From contig JAUCBJ010005723.1 in NCBI GenBank assembly GCA_032718475.1, positions 1-57,842 on the forward strand: a stretch of 57,842 bases of DNA, written 5' to 3'. Made by a program: the position numbers and the translations under genes. Below are positions 11,810-25,400 of the stretch, piece by piece; the first letter of the stretch is position 1, and every line of letters begins with the position of its first letter. Source of the stretch: Nemertoderma westbladi (taxonomy: Eukaryota; Xenacoelomorpha; Nemertodermatida; Nemertodermatidae). The notes beneath the pieces are model-generated. The model searched no databases. It was not told where the DNA came from and was given only the letters and a program-made list of their open reading frames with translations.

Positions 11810-14365
11810 TCTGTCCATGTCCACGTCCGTTATATCAATCCGCACACGAAGGTGTAGATCATTAAACACCGGTCAGGCGGTCACTTAAACGCTGAATATT
11901 ATTATTAGAATATTATTTATGTCAAATTATCGTCATTAATAACGCTGAATTATTCACTTTTATATTATATTGTTCAGAACAACTGTACGGTACACAATCT
12001 AATCTTACATATAGTATGCAATGGTTACTATCATCCATATGGTTGAGCAATGGATAATACTCGAGACGTGTTGTAGAAGTCTACTGTGGGGCGAGCCACG
12101 CAGTCAGGGCGAGCATTAGCGCACAATTATAATTAGTAAATAGGGCAAAATTTCATGTCTGTAATGAAAAATTCATTCGTAAATGACTTTTGACGATTTT
12201 AACCATTTTCAACCAAATTTTGTATGGGCATACTAGAGAAAAAGTTCCAATATTTTTGAAAGATACGAGCAAATACCTCTCCAATTGTTGACTCCAGATC
12301 AAATCAATCTTGTTTCGAATGTGCTCAAGTTCGCCCACGAACGTGCTCAAGTTCGCCCACGAACGTGTTTCTAAGTCATTGATTAACGGTACTTTGCAGC
12401 GTTCTGAACTATAGGACACAACGCTGTAAAGTAGAACTTTGCAGCGTTTATTGCATTGTTTTTGTTTTATATGTGTCTATATTGCTGGTAATGTTCAATG
12501 TCTGCTTTTATGTTTGTTTAGTATCCGTATCCTATCCACTGCCAAATATTATCCCTCCTCCATATACAGTATAAAGAATTGTTCAGTACCATCTTCTAAT
12601 GTCCAGTATTGTTAATGTTACAATATTACCTCTCTCCTTCAAGTGTTGTTCTCTCTGTCTACCTTCCCACTATTTTTTTATTGTTTATTCAGTAGGCAGG
12701 GGAACGCCTATTGTGCAAGTCTCAGTCTGTCTTGTCTATAATTTTGCAGTTTCACACACTACTACCAAATACCAAACATCCCGGTATCAAAACAAGAAAA
12801 AGCTTTTTGTTTTCATGTAATACGCAATTCCCCCGACTTAGGGGTTTTTTGGCGCTATATGTGGCGCCAGCGCCATAGCACATGGCCGTGGCTCCATTGG
12901 CAGGAAGCTCGATGGCGCCAACAGGCAACAGCGCCATTGAGATTTCTCCGACATTCGCCTACTAGCATATTCTCTGATAACATTACAGTATCGATAAATA
13001 TTGTACGTAAATATTAAAAAAATATTTAAATATAGGAATAGACTCCCACACAGACTCATATTGTTTGAGGTGGTGGGGTGGGCACATAATTTGAACTTTC
13101 AATTAGTTAAGTTGACATTTTATGTTATCGAGTTAATTATTGTGGTTTTATTACCTTGTCCCTGTGTTTGTTAGTTATATATTACTTTTCAGATAGTTTA
13201 CGTTCATTTTAATTAAAATAATAATTGAATAAAAATTGAATTTGAAACGTAATATATTACGTTATATATTTATTTTATTTATTTATATAACATAATAAAC
13301 CGGACAAAGAATGAAATGGACAAAAATTATATGTTAGGTTTTGAATTCTCACATATTTTAGATAGAAAGAGTCATTTTGGTCAACAGAAATTTTCAAAAT
13401 GAAAAATGTCATATTAAAAAATTGAAAAAAATTGCCGTTTTTTGCTATGTAACTTTTGCAATTTCTACCGTACATGTCTAAACGTGGTTCCATCTATAAA
13501 GGATTAGTACAGTAGAAGAACATGTGCTGAAAATGACATGCAATGTGGTCCAGTAGTTCCAGACAAACAGGTACATCAGTGAAAAATAAAAACGAAAAAT
13601 AAATTTCTGAGATAATGGCATTTAAAGTTATCAAACATTCCCGCCATTTTTTATTGAATGGAGGGATAATTCAAATCACTTTCAAAAAATAAGGATTAAT
13701 ACTTATTAACTAATTATTAATTATTAGTATAATTATTTCTGAGGTGGTGAATGCATTTCCGATGTCAGTTTTAACATTTGATGAATTTCAGACTGTCAAT
13801 TTGTCTGTTTATCAGACAATCGTCTGTCTGTCGTTAGTCAATAATTAAGGAAACATACCGGTACTACCCAACTGAAATCTAGGTTATGGAGGTTTGCCTG
13901 GTCTGTGATTCCATTACCTTTTGTAGTTTTAACATCTATATATAACTCGAGAATTAAAAGAGATCTCGCTATGCCGTTTTCTGTTTTGAAATCGCCATTA
14001 AATTTTGATCCAAAATCCGGTAAAAAATGTTAATTTTTTTTAAAACATTTTATCACAAACACGTGCCGTTAATCAATATGAATGTTAGTTTAATTTTTTT
14101 TTTTTGCTTAGCACATAAACGTAAACGTAACATAAACATAAACGTAAGCCTTCTGGTACTATTGGTTAACCAGTAGGTGATAAAGTAGTAGTACGGCGGT
14201 AGTATTAGTAGTGGTAGTATTGTCTATGGCGCCTTAAATTAGACGAATAAAATTAGTCGGTGGCTCCGACAGCGCCATCAGCAAATTTCCTAAAAAAAAC
14301 CTGCCCCGACTGGTTGTCTCTGCGTTCTCCATCCCGGGTTACTCTCGAAAAGACGATTATTCTCG
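11810..14365. other. No gene; scattered short repeats
   Basis: It holds a hairpin module at 12391-12433 (TACTTTGCAGCGTT and its inverse), a GGGGCGAGCCACG-type repeat at 12087-12135, a cluster of GGCGCCA-like words at 12850-12945, and AT-rich DNA. No exon of CELF RRM1 was found here. Confidence 0.5.
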
Positions 14366-14638
14366 AATATTAAAACAATAAAATAGGACATGGGGTCTTC
14401 CCTCAGATACTACCTAGCATTTAGGGCCACTTGGGCCACTGTTAGTACTCAGGCACTAGGCCCATCAAAAAACAAAATACCAAATCGATTTGGGTTGGGT
14501 TATGTAGCACTAAAATCGATTTGGTATTTTGTTTTTTGATGGGCCTAGTGCCTGAGTACTAACAGTGGCCCAAGTGGCCCTAAATGCTAGGTAGTATCTG
14601 AGGGGAGACCCCATGTCCTATTTTATTGTTTTAATATT
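14366..14638. repeat. Near-perfect 273-bp hairpin
   Basis: Two arms of about 126 bp (14366-14491 and 14513-14638) are almost exact reverse complements. They begin AATATTAAAACAATAAAATA and flank a loop of about 21 bp (gggttgggttatgtagcac). A transcript from either strand would form a long, nearly continuous duplex. It is probably a young foldback MITE. Confidence 0.9.
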
Positions 14639-14639
14639 A

Positions 14640-17460
14640 ATATTACAATCCCTCTAAAGTCGTGGTTGTCAACATCATATAATTCTCGAATATAACGGGC
14701 GGACATACATTTTCACAAACTGCTCGCTAACTGTAGTAGTTGTAGTACCCGATACCTGTAAAATAGGAGGTACCGTTAGCCGACATTGACATAGTCACCA
14801 GACCATGCACATGCAGTTAAACACTTGTTATCTGAATCTGATTGAAGCTATTCCGTGCAACATCAAAAAAATTACCAATTTAAGAATAAAATTACGTACA
14901 GTATTTGAAAAAGAAACTTAGAACAATTTTTTCCATTATGTGATATAAATAATTTTTATCACAATTTAAGTCTGTTTTTGTGCAACAGTTTTGGCTCATA
15001 CGTTTGGTAAACATGTACTCTACTTTCTTGGATTATTAAAGTGTCGCTTTTACTTCAATCGTTGGATGGTACGATTTTCATTGGACCTTTTAGCTTACCC
15101 TATTACCCTCCCTTCTTTCATTTGGTATATTGGTCAAATAATATAACTCCATAATCAATGTTAAATCGACTGACTATATGATTCTAAGAACCGGGCCGGC
15201 TGGTCGCTGGTCCTATTCACACCGCTGTGGTTCTTTGCATTATCGATGATGATATACTTACCAAAATATATCATCCATCATTATTAGATTCCATTCTTGC
15301 TATACGAAGATGGGGAGCTGACAGGTTCCTAGTTTGAATATTCCGTTGGGAATAATTATATATCTGATAGGATCGTGATATCCCTCAGCGTCATTCACAC
15401 AAGCTTAAGGGATAGAGTACTGCAGCACAAAGAACGTGAATTCGTATGAGTAAACCTCTTCGCCTTGCAAGAAACAGTACTACCGTTCCTATTTTTACTC
15501 GAGGCTAAAGCCCCACAGCTCATATAAGCATGATTAATGCTACCAATTCGTTTTCATTTGCAGGTAAACGAATCTCCCCTTCGTCCTGTGTCTTTCATTT
15601 GCTTTTCTCTGGCTAATGGATCCACTTAGTTCGTGTGGCATTGATTATTGGTTCCAATAAACCAACTCATTATAGTTTGTTCATCAATTCCCTTCCCATC
15701 TGATCTATAAATGGGGTTGTTTCTTAATGCACAATTTATTTGGTATGGTGAATTATCGAATAATTTCGCATTTATGCTTCACCTAACTAACTAAACATAA
15801 TGATTACGAGTGGACCTGTACATTGGGTATGGATATTAATAAAGAACAATGTTTGTTATCAATTAATTAATAAGACAACTGCAATACGGTAAATACAATT
15901 TTTATATAACTTCCATTCCAGACTAAATCAAGCGAGCTGTTTTTAGGTCCGCGTTTAGCGAGACTTCTAGTAACCACTACCTACATTCGTTGTTGTTGTT
16001 GCTGCACAGTATGGCACTTTTCCTCACTTTGTAGTTCGCTGAAATTGAAATTCCCAGATACCGTGTTCAATCCCTCATTTGGATATTATGTTTTTTCGAA
16101 GAAAATAAGTTTTGTAAAATTGGTTTAATTGAAACTTGAAAACATGATTCAGGTTGGTAGTGAGACATTCAAGGGGTCAGTTTTTCCTTCAAGGGCTATC
16201 AGGAGACAGTTTATGCGTTATTGGTTATTAGACGCGGTTCTATGAGCACTTTTTAAAAATAACTTGTGTACTGTACATTTTCTGTAAAAGGTATAGAAAT
16301 AAAACTGTTTGTACAGTAGTAGCAAACAAATGTCAACTTCGGAAAATTGAAAATGTAATTACCATTCACTTAACTTCTGAACTTATTTCTAATAAATCTA
16401 TCTCCTGTCAGGGTTGTATTCGCGAGGTATATAATATAAGCGTCCTTCAATCCCTTGGGTTGCCAGCATGCGCCCAACCTTTGGGGATTAAATATTCCAA
16501 TTTGCGGCCTGCAAGATTCATCAAAGTTCCAAGGATTTGTATTTTTCGCAACAACCAACAGGATAATAGCAATTTTCTTGATTATACCTGCACGTGCAAT
16601 TCATGTCAACACAAAATAAAGCTCGACCTTCCTCTATAGCATTTACTGTACTCAAGCCCTTCGGATTTATTATTAGAGTAGAGCATGTTCCGTTGGTTAT
16701 TACCACAGATAGTAATGCTAATATGCCGTCGTTCCCATTATGCTCCGTTGGCTGGGGTAATTTCTTGTCTTGGTGGAATCACAAGGGGCTCAGCTGCATG
16801 TGTGATACTGTTGGATGAAGTCAATATAATGCAATCACGAGCCACACGGCTTAATCTGCATTCTCTGTCTTTGTGAGATTAGGATAGGTTCCCATACAGC
16901 CATAAAGTGGTCAGTCATGGTACAGATAATATATAATGTACTGATGTCAACTTTAAATCTTAATTTCCAAAATATTTACGCTATTACCCCCCCCCCCCCC
17001 CCCCTCCCTCCCCCCTCCCCGTCATTGATTACGTCCTTGTTTACATTATAATTTAAAACCAAGAAAGATTTCCAGAGTTTTCATTCACTGTTTTCTTCAT
17101 GCTTATCAATATGGAGATTGAATAGCGAATAGGCCTAGAGTCTACTTTGCAGCACCTGTGTGGTTTGGGCTGTTGATAGTAGGGCTGTGTATAGTATTAA
17201 AACTAATTACAATCAGTAATTGCAAGTTTCTACAGTGAGCCTTTGCATACAGTTTAGTATGGCCCAAATATGCATTATATATCCCGTTAGTCCTTTCGTA
17301 TGTCTGGGTCATTATTTTAACTTAAATAATAGCCTATTTATCAATATAAAAATTTGATAAGTGCGTGCAAAATATAAAGTGAAAACAACATGTAATAGCA
17401 CGTTTTGACAAGTAAACACACGCATATGCCTACACACCTACACCTAATTTGTAGTATTAG
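14640..17460. other. No gene recognised
   Basis: Mostly AT-rich. There is a C-rich homopolymer at 16986-17004, and mixed-composition sequence at 15180-15700 and 16400-16880 with only short open frames that match nothing known to me. Confidence 0.5.
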
Positions 17461-17526
17461 GCAGGTTAGTAAAGAAGCAGGTTACAAAGGCGGGTTGAAA
17501 GGAACCAAAACAATAAACGAGGGTTA
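17461..17526 (+). repeat. Dispersed AGCAGGTTAC..AACCAAAACAATAAAC module
   Basis: It shares AAGAAGCAGGTTACAAAGGC and AACCAAAACAATAAACGA with copies at about 11640-11730, 38603-38655, 50052-50138, 54307-54355 and 57290-57402 (plus), and 10087-10160, 37790-37975 and 42430-42500 (minus). Confidence 0.75.
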
Positions 17527-19447
17527 GGAATATTGTAGGAATTCCAATTTAATTGAGAATCAACAGCTAGAGTATAAATAATCAGATGTATAGGCCTTTG
17601 CGGCTTACGGTACTGTACATGTATGTGTAGGCGTAGCGTTTACCCTCAGTTTTGATAATTAAATGAAATGGCTTTCTTTCTGCCAGCACAATCAATGTTT
17701 TCATGAGATTTCACCATTTGCTTACAATGATATGCTCGCTTGTTTGCCCATTTATCCTATGCCCTGTGCTAAAGCTGTACGCGAGGGTTCACTGGCTTGG
17801 TTTTGGTTTTCGCGTTGTCCTTACAACATCAACCGTGAGTGTTATATATATAGTTCTTATGCAACAATGTTCCCTATTAAAATCATTGGAACTAAGTTTT
17901 CATATTTAAGTTTACATTTTAATTGAAAAAAACTAGATATACTGTACCTGTACTAGGTAGAGGGACACGAAAATGTTTAGATGGGTCGCATCCCATGCCT
18001 AGAGGCCTATCCTATACCTCTTGACATCCCATTTAAGCGTGAATGCCTCTTTACCTATTCACTCATGGGTAATAATGACCTCCAATGCCAGAGTGTGGCA
18101 GTGTGCCTGCCACGCTTTAATTAGGCAAAGTTGGCGCGTGTCGCCTTCTGTCAAAGGAAGCTTCTAACGCAGTGTGCAGTACAGCAGTGTAATAGGCTTG
18201 TCTGAGATCGTCCTTGGCATAAGACTAATTGCTTGGACCTCTGGCAGTCTGTTCTTTGTTGTTATTGGACGGGGCCGTTTTTGGTCTGATTCCTGGTATA
18301 GTAGTTTCCCGGTAATCATCTGAAACTGCAGTGCGTCAGTGGATGGACAAAAGAGACAACTGGATCTTTATAATGGTTGTTCCTCGGAACAGTAGGCCTC
18401 CCCTACCTATAATAGTTACGACTACAGTCTTAACTGTAGGTAAAAGGGCTGAGTTTGTGTGAAATCTTATGCGTGTGCCCCCCATCCCCTTTCACAATAC
18501 CATTATCCCTTTTTGGTTAAAGAGCAGAGGCAAAAAACCGACCATGTGCCTTTACTCTCAATAATAAAGTTTATATGGTTGTGTCTATGTGGATAGGACA
18601 CGTGGACCACTCTGTCGAATAGCTTTTGCCAGATGCGTAGGAATTCATAGACTTCTTGGAATACTGGTATGGATTCTGTGGGGGGGGGGGGGGGGTGTCT
18701 ACCATACCTTCCATAAAGTGAGCGGGTGAGGCCAGGCTAGTCCTGATTAGCATTACATAATGTACTAAATATATTACTAATAAAATTAATATAGAAAAAG
18801 CATCATAAAAAGATGACACAATTAAATGATTTAATACCTTGATGAGCAAATTGATTGACCTTAAAATTCAAATTTCTATGTCATGTTCCATATTTACTGC
18901 AGTGACCTCGAGCGAAGCAGTCAACATTTTATTAAAAACATTTGTAAAGTGATTCAATGTTCCATAACAGTATTTTTTTACAGTTTGTCAGTCACACTTA
19001 GAGCGGTTCGCTAAGATGACACTATCACGGTTGTTAGAGTTGTCGCGAGATTTATACAACTTGTAATTTTTGCTGCTTAATTGTAATGAGACATTTATAT
19101 ATGAATTTTCATTATTACCGAGCGTGGCCACACCCTCCACTCTCCACGTAAATTCTAATTATGCTTGCCCTTATTCGCCAGCGGCCCCTTTAGCCCACCA
19201 CTTTAGCTAGCACTCAATATACAGTTCACACATGACCACGCCAGGGTATTAAGCCTAATAATAGTAACAATAACACACACCTGTTATGAAATTTGACTAT
19301 AAGAGTGACTCGGTAATTTCATGTAGTAATATAAATCGTCTGAAAATTTGAAATAAATTTGTCTGCTTTGTGCCACACTCTACAACAGACCGTGTGTAGT
19401 GCATTTGTTTTAATTCGAGTTTATATTTTCAATATTTTGTGTTTTAG
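17527..19447. other. Upstream CELF intron or 5' region, no exon seen
   Basis: It holds a G homopolymer (about 18680-18697) and a modestly GC-richer stretch at 18000-18400. The polypyrimidine tract and acceptor of the 49-nt CELF exon end the interval. Confidence 0.5.
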
Positions 19448-19496
19448 ATGCACAGACCTATCCAGGTTAAGCCAGCAGACCTCGAAAATAAAGGAG
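19448..19496 (+). CDS. CELF exon, RRM1-RRM2 linker (49 nt)
   Basis: The acceptor is a pyrimidine-rich tract ending ttttag and the donor is GTGAGT. It encodes [16 protein letters not shown] and leaves one base, in the conserved segment that follows RRM1. The ATG at its first codon aligns with an internal Met of CELF proteins, so it should not be read as the start codon. Confidence 0.93.
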
Positions 19497-22400
19497 GTGA
19501 GTATGTGAATCTGAATATAATATTTATGTATATTGTAGATTGTATACGGTATATTGTATAATGGTATATTGTATAATGGTATATATTTTCATGTTTGCGT
19601 AACTATTAAGGTGTTTGTTTTATGTAGGCCTATAATCTGTGGGGAGTTATCCAGAAGCTTTAATAACTGTATAGGAGATATAAATATGTGTTTCAGTTTT
19701 AATTTTGTTATAAAATCGCAGGATATTTTGTTATATAATATTTTTTATCATCAACACCAAATATATACACTATTGCAAGAAGAGCACTATGGCCAGTTGT
19801 ATACTGTTCAAGTGTTCAGTTCAACATTCAGTGACCATTTCATTTTATTTAATTAGCTGTGACATTGTAATTTACGGAGGCTGGTGAGTGGTGGTGGCAC
19901 CAGCTTAAACATTCTTCCAATATTGATCGTAATTTTTTCTAATCGAGGGCACCATTTGTAACCGTACATACATATATAAATTGATTTGTTATTCCATGTT
20001 TACAAAGCGTGTGCAGATTTCGTATTTGGGATGTTGAAGTAATGAGACATGGATGCATGGCTTACATAACGATATCAATAAGTATTACTTGATTCAAGTT
20101 ACTTGCTCTGTTTTATTGGTGAGTGACAGTGAATGTGTGTTACATGATGCAATTAAGTATTATTTCAATCTTAGCTTAAAAGTGTGATCATCATTTTACG
20201 TGTGTTGTGAAGTAAATTTGAAACAATTTATAAAGTTCATAATATATCAATGCTGCTTGTGAGAAAAATATGCGATATTTTAATATAAAATGTCCAACAT
20301 TTCTCATTAAATTTAATCACCAGTTCTGATTCGTGTCGCCATAGTAAATGCAAAGGAAACCCGACTCTCACCCATTAACCATGGGAGCCTGCAATTACCA
20401 AGAGAAAATGTCCAACATGCAGCCAACCATCAGCATATTATATTATGCCGACAGGATTCCAAATGCGTGTGTCTTTAATAGGAAGGCAGCTTTCCTGACG
20501 GCGCATTCCTTACACCTATTCGCTCATCAAAGGACACAATTAACTCTGGCAGCAAAGAGATTTAATAAAAAAAAATCAATAATTGGTGGACCGCCGTATG
20601 ATAATCAATGATTTATTCGGAATTGTGATGAATGGAATTTTGTTCATTCAACCGGCTGTGGCGTGCTGGGAGCTGCATTGTAGTGATAGCCGATTACCTG
20701 TGAATGTGACTTTTATGAGGCTGCGGATGTAATAAGCATCTGTTGTAGGGAAATAGCCTAAAAAATAATACTTATCGTTGCAGTTAGTATTGGTTATTTA
20801 AAGTATGGTTGTCATTTTTGTCAAGTGCGTAAAATAGTGATTAGGCAAGATAGAGGTTAATTAAGTCGTTAATTCAGGTCCATTAAACAAAGTAATACTA
20901 TAGTTATATCGCGACCATAGAGCCAGGACAAACAAAAATATTATTTATATTATATATATATTATTTGGTAAGTTGTAAAATATCAGGGGTAAAACAACCC
21001 ATACAAAATACAAATAAATGGTGTGATACCCAAACCATAGGAATAGCTTGTGTTGTTCTACTATTTATGTGTCAAAATTCCGTATACAAAAAAAACCCTC
21101 ACAGCTATATAGTTATGTTAATTTTCATATGTGTTGGTCAAGGCTTTTTGCGATTTTCCCGAAATGCTGGTTTTGTTTTAAGTGTTTGTTCTGTTTCTAT
21201 GGTCACGATATAAACAATTACGATATACCCATCATCGTTCTGATACCAAACAATGCAAATTCGGAAAATAAAATATATAAAACATCCCCAGATGTTATGA
21301 CCACCAGTAAGGGACAGTTGATTTACATATGTTTGAGCGACTTAATACATGATTCCAATACAATTGAATAGACATCTTATGAATGCTGCTGGCTTAATGC
21401 ATTGTAATTATGAATACATGTTATTGGTATCGGTATTGGATGGAAGTCAAGTTTGTTGTTGTGCTGTCTATTTGCACCAGATGCGGACTGGAAACCAGCT
21501 TTCTCTCTCACTACTCACACATATTGGTTCAGTCACATAGTAATTATGCCTGAGTTTTTTTCCTTGTGCTGCCCTCTCTTTAGATTATAGTGGTAGCATC
21601 TACTTTATTGTTTTTCTTTTTAGAGGTTTTCCAAGAGTGGCAAAGTTTTGTTCCTGATGTTGAATCAAATGAGTAGAGTAATAAATAGAGCAATCACACA
21701 ATGCACTTGATCGGAGTTTCAAACAAACAAATTAAATATATACTAAAGATTTTTTGGATGGCACCCCAAATTTAGGAACACCAAAAATGATACATATTTA
21801 AAGCTTTTGTCAAAACCCATAAATGTGGGGCGAGCCTAGAAGTCTGTTAGTGAGCCCTTACCATACATATTCAATTCATGTTGTGATTTGGGCAGGAAAA
21901 ATTTGATACAACATATATGCGAATAAGCGTTGCTCAGTTTTTAATGAACTAATAATTTGGTTTTTGCGGGCAGCTTTGTAATGTAATTTGATCGCAAGCT
22001 GTTACTGGTAGGTACATTGCCGACAATCTGTTTAGTTTAGATACAACCTAGCAATAAGCTAAGCCTGCCTTCTAAATATGGTTATGGTTTCAAGTCAATT
22101 TATTTTTCTTTAATTTAAAATCAAGTAAAATTTGGATGTTAATTAATTGTTAAGAATCATTTTTTCGACCACTGTTTTGGTAATCAACACAAAATGAAGA
22201 ATATGCCGTCACAGCCCGATGAGAGAGGTCGCTGTGTGTTTCTGATACCGTCACAGCCCGAGTAGAGAGGTCACTGTGTGTTTCTGGTACCTTCACAGCC
22301 CGGGGAGAGAGGTCGCTGTTTGTTTCTGGTACCGTCACAGCCCGAGGAAAGAGGTCGCTGTGTGTTTCTAGTACCGTCACAGCCCGAGTAGAGAGGTCGC

Positions 22401-25400
22401 TGTGTGTTTCTGGTACCGTCACAGCCCGGGGAGAGAGGTCGCTGTTTGTTTCTGGTACCGTCACAGCCCGTGGAGAGAGGTCGCTGTGTGTTTCTGGTAC
22501 CATCACAGGTCACAGCCCGAGGAGAGAAGTTGCTGTGTGTTTCTGGTACCGTCACACCCTGAGAAGAGAGGTCGCTGTGTGTTTCTGGTACCATCACAGC
22601 CCGAGGAGAGAAGTCGCTGTGTGTTTCTGTTACCGTCACAGCCCGAGGAGAGAAGTCGCTGTGTGTTTCTGGTACCGTCACAGCCTGAGAATAGAGGTCG
22701 CTGTGTGTTTCTGGTACCATCACAGCCCGAGGAGAGAAGTTGCTGTGTGTTTCTGGTACCGTCACAGCCCGAGAAGAGAGGTCGCTGTGTGTTTCTGGTA
22801 CCATCACAGGTCACAGCCCGAGGAGAGAAGTTGCTGTGTGTTTCTGGTACCGTCACACCCTGAGAAGAGAGGTCGCTGTGTGTTTCTGTTACCGTCACAG
22901 CCCGAGGAGAGAAGTCGCTGTGTGTTTCTGGTACCGTCACACCCTGAGAAGAGAGGTCGCTGTGTGTTTCTGGTACCGTCACAGCCCGGGGAGAGAGGTC
23001 GCTGTTTGTTTCTGGTACCGTCACAGCCCGTGGAGAGAGGTCGCTGTGTGTTTCTGGTACCATCACAGGTCACAGCCCGAGGAGAGAAGTTGCTGTGTGT
23101 TTCTGGTACCGTCACACCCTGAGAAGAGAGGTCGCTGTGTGTTTCTGTTACCGTCACAGCCCGAGGAGAGAAGTCGCTGTGTGTTTCTGGTACCGTCACA
23201 GCCTGAGAATAGAGGTTGCTGTGTGTTTCTGGTACCATCACAGCCCGAGGAGAGAAGTTGCTGTGTGTTTCTGGTACCGTCACAGCCCGAGAAGAGAGGT
23301 CGCTGTGTGTTTCTGGTACCATCGCAGCCCGAGGAGAGAGGTCGCTGTGTGTTTCTCGTACCATCACAGCCCGAGGAGAGAGGTTGTTGTGTGTTTCTGG
23401 TACCGTCACAGCCCGAGGAGAGAGGTCGCTGTGTGTTTCTGGTACCGTCACAGCCCGGGGGGAGAGGTCGCTGTGTGATTCTGGTACCGTCACAGCCCAG
23501 GGGGAGAGGTCGCTGTGTCTTTCTGGTACCGTCCCAGCCCGAGCAGAGAGGTCGCTGTGTGTTTCTGGTACCGTCACAGCCCGGGGAGAGAGGTCGCTGT
23601 GTGTTTCTGGTACCGTCACAGCCCGGGGGGAGAGGTCGCTGTGTGTTTCTGGTACCGTCACAGCCCGGGGGGAGAGGTCGCAGTGTCTTTCTGGTACCAT
23701 CCCAGCCCGAGCAGAGAGGTCGCTGTGTGTTTCTGGTACCGTCACAGCCCGGGGAGAGAGGTCGCTGTGTGTTTCTGGTACCATCACAGCCCGATGAGAG
23801 AGGTTGCTGTGTGTTTCTGATACCGTCACAGCCCGGGGAGAGAGGTCGCTGTGTGTTTCTGGTACCGTCACAGCCTGAGAATAGAGGTCGCTGGGTCTTT
23901 CTGGTACCGTCCCAGCCCGAGCAGAGAGGTCGCTGTGTGTTTCTGGTACCGTCACAGCCCGGGGAGAGAGGTCGCTGTGTGTTTCTGGTACCGCCACAGC
24001 CCGAGGAGAGAGGTCGCTGTGTGTTTCTGGTACCGTCACAGCCTGAGAATAGAGGTCGCTGTGTTTTTCTGGTACCGTCACAGCCCGGGGAGAGAGGTCG
24101 CTGTGTGTTTCTGGTACCGTCACAGCCTGGGGGGAGAGGTCGCTGTGTGTTTCTGGTACCAAAAAAAGCCCGAGCAGAGAGGTCGCTGTGTGTTTCTGGT
24201 ACCGTCACAGCCCGAGGAGAGAGGTCACTGTGTGTTTCTGGTACCATCACAGGTCACAGCCCGAGGAGAGAGGTCGCTGTGTGTTTCTGGTACCGTCACA
24301 GCCCGAGGAGAGAGGTCGCTGTGTGTTTCTGGTACCGTCACAGCCCGGGGGGAGAGGTCGCTGTGTCTTTCTGGTACCGTCCCAGCCCGAGCAGAGAGGT
24401 CGCTGTGTGTTTCTGGTACCGTCACAGCCCGAGGAGAGAGGTCACTGTGTGTTTCTGGTACCATCACAGGTCACAGCCCGAGGAGAGAGGTCGCTGTGTG
24501 TTTCTGGTACCATAACAGCCCGAGGAGAGAGGTCGCTGTGTGTTTCTGGTACCATCACAGGTCACAGCCTGAGGAGAGAGGTCGCTGTGTGTTTCTGGTA
24601 CCGTCCCAGCCCGAGGAGAGAGGTCGCTGTGTGTTTCTGGTACCGTCACAGCCCGAGGAGAGAGGTCACTGTGTGTTTCTGGTACCATCACAGGTCACAG
24701 CCCGAGCAGAGAGGTAGCTGTGTGTTTCTTTTACCGTCACAGCCCGAGGAGAGAGGTCGCTGTGTGTTTCTGGTACCGTCACAGCCCGGGGGGAGAGGTC
24801 GCTGTGTCTTTCTGGTACCGTCCCAGCCCGAGCAGAGAGGTCGCTGTGTGTTTCTGGTACCGTCACAGCCCGAGGAGAGAGGTCACTGTGTGTTTCTGGT
24901 ACCATCACAGGTCACAGCCCGAGGAGAGAGGTCGCTGTGTGTTTCTGGTACCATAACAGCCCGAGGAGAGAGGTCGCTGTGTGTTTCTGGTACCATCACA
25001 GGTCACAGCCCGAGGAGAGAGGTCGCTGTGTGTTTCTGGTACCGTCCCAGCCCGAGCAGAGAGGTCGCTGTGTGTTTCTGGTACCGTCACAGCCCGGGGA
25101 GAGAGGTCGCTGTGTGTTTCTGGTACCGTCACAGCCCGATGAAAGAGGTCGCTGTGTGTTTCTGGTACCATCACAGGTCACAGCCCGAGCAGAGAGGTCG
25201 CTGTGTGTTTCTGGTACCATCACAGCCCGAGGAGAGAGGTCGCTGTGTTTCTGGTACCGTCACAGCCCGGGGGGAGAAGTCGCTGTGTGTTTCTGGTACC
25301 GTCCCAGCCCGAGCAGAGAGGTCGCTGTGTGTTTCTGGTACCGTCACAGCCCGGGGAGAGAGGTCGCCGTGTGTTTCTGGTACCGTCACAGCCCGGGGAG

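Noticed and set aside
19448-19450. ATG at the start of the 49-nt exon as translation start
   Set aside because: It follows a clear splice acceptor and aligns to an internal residue of the CELF linker.
22740-24515. Very long open frames (up to 591 codons) on both strands over the 42-bp array
   Set aside because: The unit length is divisible by three and stop-free in several frames on both strands. Composition is purely repetitive ([14 protein letters not shown]-like) with no domain, so they are by-products of the minisatellite.
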